A DNA stretch of 64,000 nucleotides from Istiophorus platypterus (taxonomy: Eukaryota > Chordata > Actinopteri > Istiophoriformes > Istiophoridae): assembly GCA_016859345.1 (NCBI GenBank), contig CM029124.1, forward strand, positions 13,480,980 to 13,544,979, written 5' to 3'. A program made the position numbers and the translations under genes. A model generated the notes under the pieces. It saw only the letters and a program-made list of their open reading frames with translations, did no database searches and had not been told where the DNA came from. This document shows, in pieces, positions 47,401-58,492 of the stretch. Numbering within the stretch: the stretch's first letter is position 1; every line of letters begins with the position of its first letter.

Positions 47401-50400
47401 AGGACATACCTGAAAATACAGAGCATATAGTCGCAGAAAGTTCAGTGAAACCATTAGAGAATATTACGATAGAAGAAGCCAAGACCAAGGTTTCATCAGA
47501 TAAAGTGCAAAACAGTGAGCCTGTTCTTCCACAGAATACCACTCAATCACCTGTGAATCGAATTGAGGACAAGATAGAGGAGAATGAAAGGGAGGAAATA
47601 CCAGATGAGCAACCTCTGGAACTTCAGCCAGTGACACAGTTGCACTACGACATCTCTGAAATAACAGAAAAGTCTGACAAAATAGATTCAGCAGAGGAGC
47701 CAATTGTGAAAGAGCTAGAAACTGAAAAATCTGAAGCAGCTGATGGTGTTATGCCTTTAGAGGCTGAAGATGATAATGATAATGATAATGACTATGACGT
47801 GTCCTCAAAGACACTTGACGCGCTCTTGAAGGAATTACCCCCTTGGCGTAGAAAAAGAGGCACTATAATCTCACTGCCAAAGCGATTAAGGCAAACACAA
47901 GCAGTGATAGTGGGTTATGTCAATGGTAGACCCATATCGGCCTCTGACAGAAGTCTTCGTCGTAGATCAAGTAACAGCAACGCATCACCTAACAAAACCC
48001 CAGTGAAATCTAGTCAGAATATACCCAATAAAACCTCTGTTGATTCAGCTAATGATTCAGTTGTTGAAAACAAATATTTAGAGAAACATCTACCTGAAAC
48101 AGACATACCTGTAAATACGATTGAGACTACTCCTGTGACTGAGCAGGTAACAGAATCATCTCCTGACACAGCATCATGCCCCACATCTAAAGTTCCCTCA
48201 AGGACCAAACAAATCCAGAAACAAAAGAGAGCACAGACGGAACAAGATAGTTTGTTTGTCCTCTCTGATCAGCCTGTTAAGAGTCCTCAGAGCACTGAGT
48301 CCAAACGGCAACTTAGATCAACTAGCCAGAAGCCTGCTGGAACTGCAGTATCACCGCCCACTTCAAATGCTTTCACTTCCACTTCATCTCCAAAATCAAG
48401 TGCTACCCATGCTCTTCAATCTACAGAGCAGCTCCCCTCCCTCCCCCTTCCTTCTCCACTTCCTGTTAATTCTCCTCCTCTAATTACATCGTCTCCTCCT
48501 GCAGCCTCTGAACAGTCCCAACAGAACACAGTCCTAGAGACAACTATGGAATTAAACATAGAGCAAGCTCAACCAGCTGAGACAATCTCTGAAGAAATGC
48601 AAAAAAATGAGGTAGAAAGTGGATCGCCAGCCAAACAGAAACTAAGGTCTGCAAAGGTTGCATTGGATGACAGTAAGAATGAGGAACAGGAAGATAGCAG
48701 TGACATATCAAGTCCATTAGAAAATCAAAGTCCCGTAAGGACTGAAAAGCAGACATCAAATATGCCATTAAGAAGTAAGCGAGTTCTCCGAAAGGATGCA
48801 GAAGCAAGTGATACTGCATCCCCACAGAAGCCGAGTATAGCATCTTTAGAAGACAGGTCTGTAAGTGGAGATGATTTAAATTCTTCTGTATCAGATAAAC
48901 CCACAAGAAAGCCATTAAGGAGTGACAGCAGTAAGACCGAAATGTTCCACCAGGCTGTTACTCAGTCCCCACCAGTGGACAACAAGAAATTAGCTTTGAG
49001 ATCACAAAGACTGGCTGCACCTTCTACCAGTGTTCTTAATGTAACTGGAAGACAGAGTGACATGGCTTCCCCTGTCAGAATTATGCCAGAAAGAATAACT
49101 AAAGCTCAGGGGAAGCCCCTAGCAGTGTCTGTTGCATCTGTGTTGCCCCGCAGCTCTGCCTTCCCTGTCATTACACCAAGGCCTGAGCCACCAAAACAGA
49201 CTATAAACAAATTCTATGAGACTCTGACTGCAGAGGAAAGCCAACACCTGATTACAAATTTAAACATTAAGTATGATAAAATGCAAAAAGGTTGGGTGCA
49301 AATGGACAAAGAGGGTCAGCCAGCAACAAGATACAAAAACAAAGCAGACAGGCAGGCAGCTATATGGAAAAGTAAACGCAGGGCCCGAAAACCAAAGTCT
49401 TCAGAGCACCAGAAATACTCGCCTGTCCAAATGCTCTTCATGAAGGGTTTTAATCTCACCAGTATTTGTCGCTGGTTCCTTGAATCAACAGAAACAAAGT
49501 CCCTTGTCATTGTCAAAAAGGTGAATACACGTCTTCCGTCAGAAACTCAGCTCTGCTTCCACAGCTCGTCTAGTGCTTCAGGGACCTCTCAGGGGGTATT
49601 TCCAAGCCTACAGGCAGAGCGCTTAAAGAAACATTTGAAAAAGTTTGCCATTGCTTCTCCTGTAAAGAGCAACCCCAAGAGTCAGAAATTAATTGCCAAA
49701 GCACTGGAGCAAGAGGTAAATGCAGTCAAAGGGAAAGAAAGGAGAGAACTGCCCAGTGCTTCTCAGACTTTTCCAAAGTCACACTCCTCTGCAGGAGCCC
49801 GTGTACAGATAGGTGAATCCCAGAAGTCCTCTGGTAAATCAAAGAATCCAGCTAGTGCAAGAATCTTGAGGAAATACTCTAATATCCGAGGGAAGATGCA
49901 GGTTCAACAAACCAATGTTAGACTGAAAAAAGCCTCAAAACCCTTAAAGACCAACAATATGAAAAGGTTGGCCACTAAAAAGTCTGCTGCAAAGTCAAAT
50001 CTGAAATCATCTCTGAAGGCACAGAAGTCATCCATACATGTCAGTAAACAAATGAAAGAATCTGCAGCAAAAATGGAAAGAAGGAAAACATTGGCTGGCA
50101 AAAAAACTGGAAAGCATCCTGGTCAAGAGAGAGCGGTTAAAGCTCAAAGCAGTAGTAGAGTTTCAAGAGACACAACTAAAAAAGAATTGCCAAAGAGATG
50201 TTCTCAACGACTAGGGTCTCCGAAAATATCTGAACATAACCCTGTCGAAACATCTAAAAGCAAGATTGACAATAAAAAGCCAAGTGAACCAGAGAAAGCT
50301 GAGGTGGAAAAACCTGCAGGAATTAAAATGCATTCTGTAAAAATCCAAGCAAAGGAATCATCACACAGTAAACTTGCTGAAATTCAAGTTTCAGAAAATG

Positions 50401-50744
50401 CTGTCGAAACCCCTCAGCAGAGCACGGATGTCAAAGCATCGACCTCACCTGACCAGGTCCTAACAAGGTCCCAGAGGAAAATGGAGACAGCAGTCCCTTT
50501 GAGTGGAAACCCCAGTCATGCTACAAAGAGGGCCGCAAAGTCCATGACAACGCAAAAGTCATCTCTAAAATCAGCCAGGAAAGACGAGGAACCCACGCTG
50601 ACAAGAAGGCAGGCTTTAAAATCCCTTGGAAAGAGGGGGCAGGCAGCCTCGTTGCCACGCAGTGCAAAAAAATCAGCAAAAAAGAGAGCTCAGGAGCTTT
50701 TAGAGACCCCAGCTAAGCGCACCAGGACATCACTCTCAAAATAA
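22010..50744 (+). CDS. lcor: LCOR long isoform (PALI1/C10orf12 type)
   Basis: Uses LCOR exons 1-6 (22010-22106, 32542-32607, 33367-33446, 33780-33912, 34536-34856, 34998-35094), then skips exon A and joins 45995-50744. Total 5544 bp, 1847 residues, in frame. In mammals the equivalent LCOR-C10orf12 product, PALI1, binds PRC2 and promotes H3K27 methylation while keeping the N-terminal nuclear receptor and CtBP motifs. The same donor (end 35094, phase 2) serves both terminal exons, so alternative use is expected from the sequence. Expression of this form in this species is an inference. Confidence 0.82.
23340..23510 (-). repeat. Interspersed repeat copy, inverted relative to the one at 21060
   Basis: Read on the minus strand it gives CAGCATGTTAGCATGCTGAG, CACCATCTTAGTTAAACATA, and TAGCACTAAACACAAAGTAC, the same phrases as the copy at 21060-21410. 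The two copies flank LCOR exon 1 in opposite orientation. Confidence 0.5.
23771..24290. mobile_element. Degenerate DNA transposon remnant (Harbinger-like, tentative)
   Basis: Motifs reading AATTTATGCTTCTGCGTCAA and GCATTTATACTTCTGCGC recur near the left end. The middle has a frame at 23902-24108 rich in leucine with LIDVEQHLVFLLLLQRRNEK. The combination resembles, from memory, fish PIF/Harbinger-derived repeats. There is no intact transposase. Borders and family are uncertain. Confidence 0.35.
24835..25000. repeat. Possible interspersed repeat in LCOR intron 1
   Basis: GGGGCTATATGAAAGTTTTG, TATCGTTACATAGCCCAC and CAAGAGCTGGCTCCAGTAG look like phrases of a dispersed fish repeat. A related GGGCTATATGAAGTT occurs at about 24399. 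Low certainty. Confidence 0.25.
33913..34535 (+). other. lcor: LCOR intron 4 with an interspersed repeat
   Basis: GT-AG intron of 623 bp. Most of it is the dispersed repeat listed at 34040-34260, followed by poly-T and a TTG-rich run near 34365-34405. Confidence 0.6.
34040..34260 (+). repeat. Widely dispersed vertebrate repeat (TTACCTCCACCAAGGAGG type)
   Basis: It begins ATTACCTCCACCAAGGAGGT and continues TTATGTTTTCACC, GGGCATGGGCCAGGAAATAA, CCATTAAATTTTGGTGTAGA and GGGATGGATCCAGGAATAT. I recognise this order of phrases from a repeat common in fish genomes. The first 20 bases form a short palindrome (ACCTCC-ACCAA-GGAGGT). Family name not assigned. Confidence 0.6.
35095..37416 (+). other. lcor: LCOR intron 6 (short-isoform splice)
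   Basis: 2.3 kb, AT-rich. The open frame of the next exon extends back to 37229, but the CCATCCAATCAG acceptor at 37416 is required to match the phase and the conserved protein, so the extension is intronic. Nothing else is recognised. Confidence 0.6.
37417..38422 (+). other. lcor: LCOR terminal exon A (helix-turn-helix end)
   Basis: Starts in phase 2 after exon 6 and encodes 334 residues ending SSNE then TGA. It contains the HSTCYKPSSPLA and DLKIPQVR runs conserved with human LCOR and the Psq helix-turn-helix at about 38085-38245. It is skipped in the long isoform. Confidence 0.9.
38883..40029 (+). mobile_element. Tc1-like DNA transposon, decayed, with inverted repeats
   Basis: The left end CAGATGGGTGTCAAATTAAA is mirrored at the right end (CCTTTTAAGTTGTCACCCATCTG), about 30 bp inverted repeats with a few mismatches. 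A TA dinucleotide precedes the left end; the right side has TT, so one target-site copy has decayed. The body (about 39064-39990) is a plus-strand transposase relic: LTKVTSAFRSMGKTSVNK, then FHYDNSPIHRAQWV with the typical HxDN-like core, and ending ESIPMSVKAVLAALSG. It is broken by stop codons and frame changes near 39095, 39447, 39676 and 39820. Not functional. Confidence 0.88.
40640..40815. repeat. Interspersed repeat with a 16 bp perfect hairpin
   Basis: CATTTCACCTCTCATCC-like wording (ACGTTTCACCTCTCATCCAA, GAGGCTTCTTCAGTTCT) is familiar from a common fish repeat. Its end carries TCCACACAAAGCAGGT (40766-40781) and the exact reverse complement ACCTGCTTTGTGTGGA (40797-40812) with a 15-base loop. 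Confidence 0.6.
42588..43014 (-). mobile_element. Internally deleted Tc1-like element (427 bp)
   Basis: The left end CAGATGAGTGACATATTAAT and the right end CCTTTAATCTGTCACCCAACTG are imperfect inverted repeats closely similar to those of the element at 38883-40029. TA precedes the left end. The interior carries only the 3' part of a transposase on the minus strand (LNPLQ, then KQHSPPSSKHQMREY), corresponding to the LNPIE region and tail of Tc1 proteins, with the N-terminal two thirds missing. Confidence 0.75.
45995..50744 (+). other. lcor: LCOR terminal exon B (PALI1/C10orf12 exon)
   Basis: A single 4750 bp exon after TTTTTTTCCCTCAG, starting in phase 2. It opens with ESPDLRLAKAKDLQSTSTLE, QFMAKLCPHHQRQIVDAIGF conserved with C10orf12. 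Most is low-complexity Ser/Thr/Glu/Lys-rich. Distinct islands are: ALDLRSP, a CtBP-like motif, near 46378; KELPPWRRKRGTIISLPKR followed by AVIVGYVNGRPISASDRS at about 47825-47960, shared with LCORL as I recall; and the DUF4553-like block at about 49195-49715 (TINKFYETLTAEE to SPVQMLFMKGFNLTSICRWF). The last 330 residues are strongly basic (Lys/Ser/Arg repeats) and probably bind nucleic acid or serve as nuclear localisation signals. A DNDNDND run at about 47770-47795 comes from a GATAAT repeat. Confidence 0.88.
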
Positions 50745-52290
50745 AATGGACCTACAGAGAGAGATCATCTTTATTTAGAGGATTTTTCTTTTATCTGCAA
50801 TATATTTCGAAGGACCAGAAGTATCTATTTTGTATTCTCACCAAACTCTTCAGAGGATACCTTTTTCAGTAGGCAAACGTGAAGAAGGAACGGATTTTGA
50901 AATTCATTTTTGCTTTTGTAAAGCTTCAGTGTGAAATTGCAGATGTGATGGATTATTTGCTGAGCATTTGCTCTGTGTTCAGGGACGACTGACGAGTCCT
51001 ACATGATGTCTAGCAAATGTAGTTGCTGTTCGGCTTTATGTTCCAGAACTCTACGACATGGCTGGAGATAAAAATAGCCTACAAAACCTCATTTTAAAAG
51101 TTGGGATAAGAAAACCAAGCTATAATGCAGTTATCAAGGTGACAATTCAGTCACCAACCTCCTTTTTTTTTTTTTTTCTTTTTGCCATTTGTATATAATT
51201 ATTGTTTTAGATGATAGCATGCACTGCATTTACTGTTCAGAGAGCTTGGGGTGAGAAGGGAGATCTGCTTTTGAATATAAATTTTTACTTACAGTCAGTA
51301 GGCAGTTTGTATCTCCAGCCTGTCTTCCACTCACAACATTGTGAATATGTAACTGTTGTGACCAGGTGCCTTATTTATGAAGTGTAAAGTAATAGAATGT
51401 GTTGCTAAATGTGAAAACTCCTGTCCTCTAGTTGTAACAGCTTTCAGTTCCTTGAGAGGCAGTCAACATTCATTTGCTTCACAGTGTGTGTGCAAATTGT
51501 TTGTTGCACACACTATGTGTTTTGTGCTTCATCTGTAAATTCTTATATCAATTGACAGGTTTATTTTATACGCCCATTTTCCCAGAGCATTAACATAAAA
51601 TGTTCTTATTATAGTTGTATTAGGTATTAAAGTAAATACGAGGATGAATTGTTAAATCGACAAGCGTGTTCTGTATTTGTCATGACAAAAATTTGTATTT
51701 TTATGTTGTTTTGGGTCAGTTTTCATCACCTCTGACCATTGCTCCCATTGCTATTTGCGCATAATAGTGACTTCACTTTAAGTAGTTTATCTGCGTCTGC
51801 ATGTGTTAAGTCTTGCTACTGCGGAGACAGTTTCAGAACCAGAACTATTTTTCTTCCCCCGATCTTTGAATATACTAAACCCATTCATGACTATGCATGC
51901 ACATTTAGTGCGCATCAAAAAGCTCTACTGAAAAACCATTTGAAGTGACTTTGGGAAACTAGCTTTTGTGTCGCAAAGTATTTCCAAGCAACGAAGGCCT
52001 GATTGGTTAATATGAAAGAACTATATGGCCTCTTTAGCATTAATGACACAGTACAGGGTGATTTAATTCCTTCCCTTGATTATTCACAAGTTGGATATGA
52101 CATTTTTGAGGTAGTCTAGTCACACTTCTGAGTTGTGTATCCAGGTATGTTGCAGTTTTATTATTATGTTATTGTTTTTTACTGTCATTGACTGTCAGAC
52201 AGATGTTCTCATAATGTGAAGTTTCTTTACTTCCACAGTAGTACCTTTCTTTAGTGTATTGTCAAAGGAAATAAACCAGTTTTAGCACAG
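50745..52290 (+). other. lcor: LCOR long-isoform 3' UTR (probable)
   Basis: AT-rich, no ORF of note. After an AATAAA that overlaps the stop codon, the next canonical AATAAA is at 52269-52274, giving a 3' UTR of about 1.55 kb. Further distal signals cannot be excluded. Confidence 0.45.
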
Positions 52291-55270
52291 TATTATTATT
52301 TTTTTTTTTTTTTAATTATGGTCAGTTCTCTTTAGAGGGTTAATCACCTGTAAATGCAAAACATGTCCGTCATGTTTTTAATGTTATTTAAGAACTCCAT
52401 GCAGGCTAATGAATTTAGCAAATCTGAAACAGCCCACCAAATATCAGACTTGAACATGTTTATTCTTTACAGTTGCTATTTAAAGATTTTGATTTTGTAT
52501 ATTAGAAAGAAATAACTGCTTTATTTGTGGTAATCCCAAGAATGATACATCTTTATGTTAAGAACTTTGTATTTTTGCTGGAGTTGATATAAAGATGTTG
52601 AATTTTATGTTTGGTTTCTTGGCTCATTTATACCAGTTTTTAATGTTATTTAACCAGACAAAGTTGAACTGCATGTTTGATCCCGAATGAAGCGAATGAA
52701 GGAGGAAACAGTATGCTTGAAACAAACGAATTAAATGCAAGTGTTTATACTTTTTCAGATAGAAAAGCACAGTGTCATAGCCGCCTCTGGGCATCCCACT
52801 GTCTCTGGTCTCTCTCGAGAGCTTGGTCTTTGGCATGTTTTTGTAGTCTCGACGTAATGAATTGTACAGACAGGGATAAGAACACACACTCATATACTGT
52901 TGCTCTTTTTTGTTCACACAAAACCCTGCTGACTTACTCACCTCTACACAGGATAATCTGATATGATCTGCATTGGAAGCATACTGACCCCTCAGTACCC
53001 TGCTATGCAAATATGAGAGCTGGGCAGGTGAGACACCTGTTCTCCTGGTGGACTTTGCCCTCATGGCAGGTTTGCCAGCTTTGTAAAATGGCTTGACGTA
53101 GCCAATGAAGGCATTTCACATGACAGGACCTGCCATGCTCTGCCATACGGTTCACAGGCGAGAGTCCTGAGCACCACAGGAAGCTCCCACTGCGGGACAG
53201 ATTGGTAAACAGTTTGCCTGCGTCAGTCCCTGCAGAAAACAGAGGCTGAATAAACGACTTCTCACCGAAACCAACATGAAATGAAGACATTGGTGATTCA
53301 GAAGTTCTCTGTCTAACTGGAACTGAAAAGGCAAGGCAGAAATGAAACGAATACCATCTTGCACACTGGTGATGTGTCTGATACACAGGTATCACTGGTG
53401 TCTAAGGTGGTAACATCAGCAGTTACAGCCCTACTGAGACAGACACAGATGCATTTGTTATTTGTATCTACTGAGCTGTTAGATTTGCTCCATACAAATG
53501 GAGCAAAGCTGAGATGTTTTCTACTTAGAGCACTGACTCTGTTCAGTCCCCCTTTGGTTCTTCCTCACTTGATTCAACGAAAGTTGGTTGTGGGGTACAA
53601 CTTGAGCCAAGTTCTTTTAGGCAGTATTTGTTTACAGATGCCAAATTGACACATATTAAAACCATGTCAAAATCAACTATAAGCAGTTCATATTTGCAGT
53701 GAAGCCACTGGCATAGAGACAACAATTAGTGGAGAACTATGATATTGAAGGAAACCTTTTTCACAATATTCATGTAAGTTCTGAAGTTTCGGCGCATTTT
53801 TGTATGATTTCTAGGCGGATTTACGGATTTTAATTTGCAATGGACATAGGAGATGATGATGTCCTCAGGAACTGTAAGTCACACTGAATTTAATGATATG
53901 TGTTTCATGGCCTATTTACCGATTTGACTGAGTTATAATGATTGCAAGAAATACAAGTGCTCTCTCCTCAGGTCGCTCCCTTTACCCCCCTGCCTCCTTT
54001 CAAGTCTCTTGCATAGTAGGAAAAACCTCTGAGCTAGAGAGAGTATCAGATATTCACTTTTTTTTTAAAAAAAAGAATTGCACTAATTAGGGGGTCGCTC
54101 ATAATGATAAACCCACTAAAAAGCATGACCTCACCCTGCACCCTAAGGAGCATTTTAGGGGCTTTCAGCAAATTTTTTTTGTTTTGACAGCCATATCTTT
54201 CCCGTCTTGGTTCTCTTTTTTTTTTTTTTTAGAGAAGGGGCTCTGAAAAAAAGAGAACCTGCAGAGGTAGCAGAGAAACTTTGCATCAGCTTGTGAATGC
54301 AGAAGGTAATAATGGAGATCAAATGAGATCAGAAAAGGAGAGGAAGTATTGGGCTTATATTTGTGGCCAGAACTACGACTCCACATTATTTACTTTTGAG
54401 CTCTGTCTGCTGGAAGTTTAAATAAACAACTATTTGCTAACATGATAATCACAACAAATTTATGAGGCGATAATGTCAATATTGTGTTTACAGCTTGTTC
54501 TGCTGGCGCCACATTGCTAAAACAATCGACTGCCTCTTTAAGTAATGTGTTAACAGTTGGCTCAGACAAACCTTTTTGTTTTGAAACCCTCCTTCTCCTC
54601 TGTTTGGAAAGTGTGATGCAGGTTTTCTTTTGTCCTTTTTCCTTTTGTCCTTGTTTGATACCATATGTGATGTGTCAGAGACAATGTTTTTGCTTTGCTG
54701 ATTACTAGGTAAATTGTAGGTATCTGTAGCACCAGAACTACAGTAAAATCTAATTAGGCAGTTTCCTTTCCTGCTTATCCCACTAAAGGGGAAAATCTGT
54801 CTTTCCCCCAGCTGAACTACTGGAGGGACAATTTCTTTCCCCAAGGAATTTTCTGAGACACATCTGTTCCAGATGGGGTCAAGTGAGGGTCCTTTATGAA
54901 CGACTCAGTAGAGGGTAGGTGTGTTCAGGTGAAGATATGTACTGTGAACATCCTTGAAACTCTCACACCTCAATTCTGAGCCAGACTTGGGTTCTTTTTG
55001 TTTTTTCTAGGTGAGGTGCATCTGTTTGCCTGTTTGGGCAGAGTAGCCATAGTACACTCGGTTCCTTTCTCTCCTAATAAAAATCAGACAGCACTCGGGA
55101 GTGGTAAGTAGTAAATCCCCACTTGTTCAGTTTTGGCAGGGGACTTGTCGGTCCCACACAAGGTCAATTTAACGGACATTCTGGAGCTTTTGATACTTTA
55201 ACTTCAAAGTTGAAAGCTTTTACGTCAAATAACAAAGAGTAGGTAAAAGAAAAAGAAAACAAGACAACAC
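52291..55270. other. Intergenic region between convergent LCOR and SLIT1
   Basis: No gene I can support. Open frames at 52624-53064, 53003-53395 and 54488-54844 (minus strand) have no recognisable family. Poly-T and poly-A runs are frequent. Confidence 0.5.
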
Positions 55271-58200
55271 GTTCTTAAAAGCACACACATTTAAGTTTAA
55301 TTAATGAAAAGAGTGGAGGTTTGGTAAACATTTTGTCGGTGGCACTACATACATTCAGCATTATTTGGGAGTTTTTCAGTTCAATCCCACCATCAATCCT
55401 GTAACCAAAGGAAAAAAAAAAACAAAAAACCAAAAAAAGCAAACAGACAGAACTCAACCAGGGATATTTCTTAAGTTTTTGCACCAGTTCAATACAACAG
55501 AAACATTGTGTCGTTTACAATAACATATTTAGCATGTATATAGTTCATATGATGGAAAATCTGTGTTTCTGGTCATGCGACCAGATAACTGAATTACATC
55601 TCAATATAGCACAAGCACCACTAAGATGTCTACCAGAAAGTTGAATGCACCAGTCCTGTACAGATCAGTGCAGAAGAAGGAGAAGGAGACATGAAAAGAA
55701 AGCCACATTCGACTAAATATGCACCTTTATGAGGCACAAAGCCTAAGAATTACAGTGACTGTTCATCAGTATCCTTTATGAAATATTTTAATGTTATTGT
55801 ACACCACTGAGATCACATCAACAGCATGTAAAACAAAGTTAACATGGGTAGCAATATGAATAGGAGCTCTGTGACGTGGCATTGTACCGAGCTGAGATCT
55901 GAGTCTGCAGCCTTTCACACTATAAAGAGGCTTTTAACATTTAGATCAGCAAAATGGATAACCACAATCCCAATTTGCAGGGAGAACAATGCCTAAAGCC
56001 ATCCTGATGAACTGTCACTTATTCAACAGTATGTGATTTCTATATCTTACATTGGAAACTAAATAACAGCTAAAAGTTACCACTTCATGAGTAAGCATAG
56101 GTCATATTTATCTATACACATTTATACATTCAGGTATGACTGTTGTGTTCACTGTAATGGCACCGTTTCGTCTTTTTTTTTTTTTTTTTTTTTTTTTGTG
56201 GATAGCCAGTCAGAATTGACAGACATTGAAATGTCCAGACCTTTCTCATTTATTATCTGTCAGTAGTAGGCATGTAATGCCTCACACAGTTGTCTATTCC
56301 AACAGATCTAGGATGATATACCTTAACATGATCATTGTCCACAGAGGCAACCTCATCCTATTTCTTCTGGCTTGACAGCAGCTTATGATCAGTTGAGCTT
56401 GACTACTTTAATTCTGTTGAACTAAAAACACCGTCTTTCTAGGGCAAACATCTCTCAAAATAAAATGATAGAAATACAACCCAGCACGTCAACAAAATGA
56501 ACCTGAAAATAATCAAAAGCCTTTAATTGTGGTATGGTAATTACAAGGTAAATTTGAAAGGGGCATCTCTTAATCCCAGCTCCTGCAGCAAATGAGGAAT
56601 GTCCGAGCCAGAGAGGAGACAAACACTGTCGTAACTTGCCATTTAGTGATGTTACAAACACCTTACAGATTTTTATGCTATTTTTATTCGTTATTTTACC
56701 TTTTTTCATCTTTTTGAAATTTTTGAAAATATTTGAAAGTCAGCAACATTTATGCCTTTCACTTTCTAAAGGGAGCACCCTTAGATAAAATAAATAAAAA
56801 CAAGCACAGACTCTCATGAATTAGATGTAATATTCACATGGAAGACAACATATACAATATTAAACATATTTCTAGACCATTACTGCCTTCTATACAACAA
56901 GGCCAATCTGCTGCTATATTTTTGGCCAATTAACGTAATTAATTACCTTGTTGGAGCAAGTGAGATCAACAAATAAAAAAAAATAAAAATTAAAAAAAAA
57001 TACCTAGGGAGCCAACTGAATGCCTTTCCACCGGTCCCAAAGCTTCCAGAAACAGACTTACTCTTTAACATAGAAAAATACTATACCAAAATGAAATACA
57101 AATATATATATATTAGAATCTGTTAGGCATTTCTATATAAAGGGTTGTTGGGGAAGGAACGGGGGGCAGCTAAAGGAGTTAGGTTGCATCATGAGACAAA
57201 ATATAACAAAATATAACAAAAATAAAAAAAAACAAACCAATAAGAGAAATTAGACAAAACAAAATTCAGAAGATGATTCTGCAACCTTTTGTAATAACAT
57301 TTATAATGATATTAAGAAGCTCTACATATTTGTTGGCAAACTCTTCTCCACACATGCAACAGTTTGCACAAGTTTAATACTGCAAGCATCAAGAGGAGCC
57401 AGGCTTAATGGCCTCCTGCTCGTAAGGGGTGGGATTATGCAAATCATCCTAACCCTGAGGCAATGCATGCTGGGTGACGGATAACCACTGGGCACTCTCA
57501 GTGCCAGATTGGTTTGCTGTATGAACAGAATAAATAGTTGCACCACACAAGCCCTCACACTTTAATAAGCAATAAGACTGTGTGTAGATGTATGTATGCC
57601 ATGCATGTGTAATCATATACTTCAGAGAGGTGTATGACTGTCATTTTCAGTGCTGCTAGTCAGTGCAGTCTCTATTTTTATGGAGTTTCTGTTACGGTAC
57701 CTCACAGCAAAAAACTGTGACACCAGACCACCTGGCCTTGAGGCCACGACATCCGCACTGGATTATGTGCCGCTCTAACTCTACCTTTTCTTTGTTCGCT
57801 TCTATGTGCATGTGTGGATGGATGACTGTATCCTGGCAGAGAAATTGCTACACCAAACCAACAACTTTAACTCAACCCAAACCACATCCAGCCCAGTCCA
57901 GGTAACCCAGCCAAGCTCAACTCAAGATAGCTTTGCCAAGTCCAACGGTCCAGCACTCTTCGTATCCCTCTGTTTCTCTCTTTTTGTCTTTCTCTGCCTC
58001 TCCTCTGCCATTTCTTAGCCCAGCTGGACCCCACTGTCCTCACTGCCTCCGCGAAGTAAACATTGTAGATGGTGGCTAGGCTGTCAGAGGCCTCACAGAT
58101 GGATGGGGAATTCACACTGGGTAAATTGGGTTGGAGGGATGCCTCACTCTGAATGCAACACCTTTGAAATCTCTGGACCCCTTGGAACAATGTTGCAGAT

Positions 58201-58492
58201 ACAATGGTTTTGTTGCCGTTGTTGTCACATCTACATTGTTGCTCATGATGTTGGTTTCTCTGTGTTACTGTAGGTCACACACCCTTGGAAGGGGAGGAAA
58301 TGTCCTATTTTACAAACATTGTTGTCCATAATATATAGATAGAGGTTTTATATATATTCTTTATAATCTCTCTCTTTCTTTCCCTCCCTCACTTTCCTCC
58401 AGTCCTCTCTCTTCCTTCCCTCCTTCTTTCCTTCCTTCCTTTCTTTCTGTCTTCTGCTCTGCAGCAGCAGCAGAAAATTAGAGTAAATGGTG
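55271..58492 (-). other. slit1: SLIT1 3' UTR (probable)
   Basis: Lies downstream of the SLIT1 stop codon on the minus strand and has no coding potential. An ATTAAA on the minus strand near 55291-55296 could mark a distal end about 3.2 kb from the stop; TTTATT at about 56247 and 56683 are nearer candidates. A 90 bp CT-rich tract (58366-58455) lies just after the stop, and poly-T at 56174-56198. Confidence 0.35.
58366..58455. repeat. Polypyrimidine (CTTT/CCTT) tract
   Basis: Imperfect CT, CCTT and CTTT units on the plus strand, i.e. a GA-rich run in the SLIT1 3' UTR on the transcribed strand, followed by five CAG units at about 58461-58475. Confidence 0.75.

Noticed and set aside
53003..53395. 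130-codon minus-strand open frame between LCOR and SLIT1
   Set aside because: No family likeness and no flanking exon signals that build a longer product.
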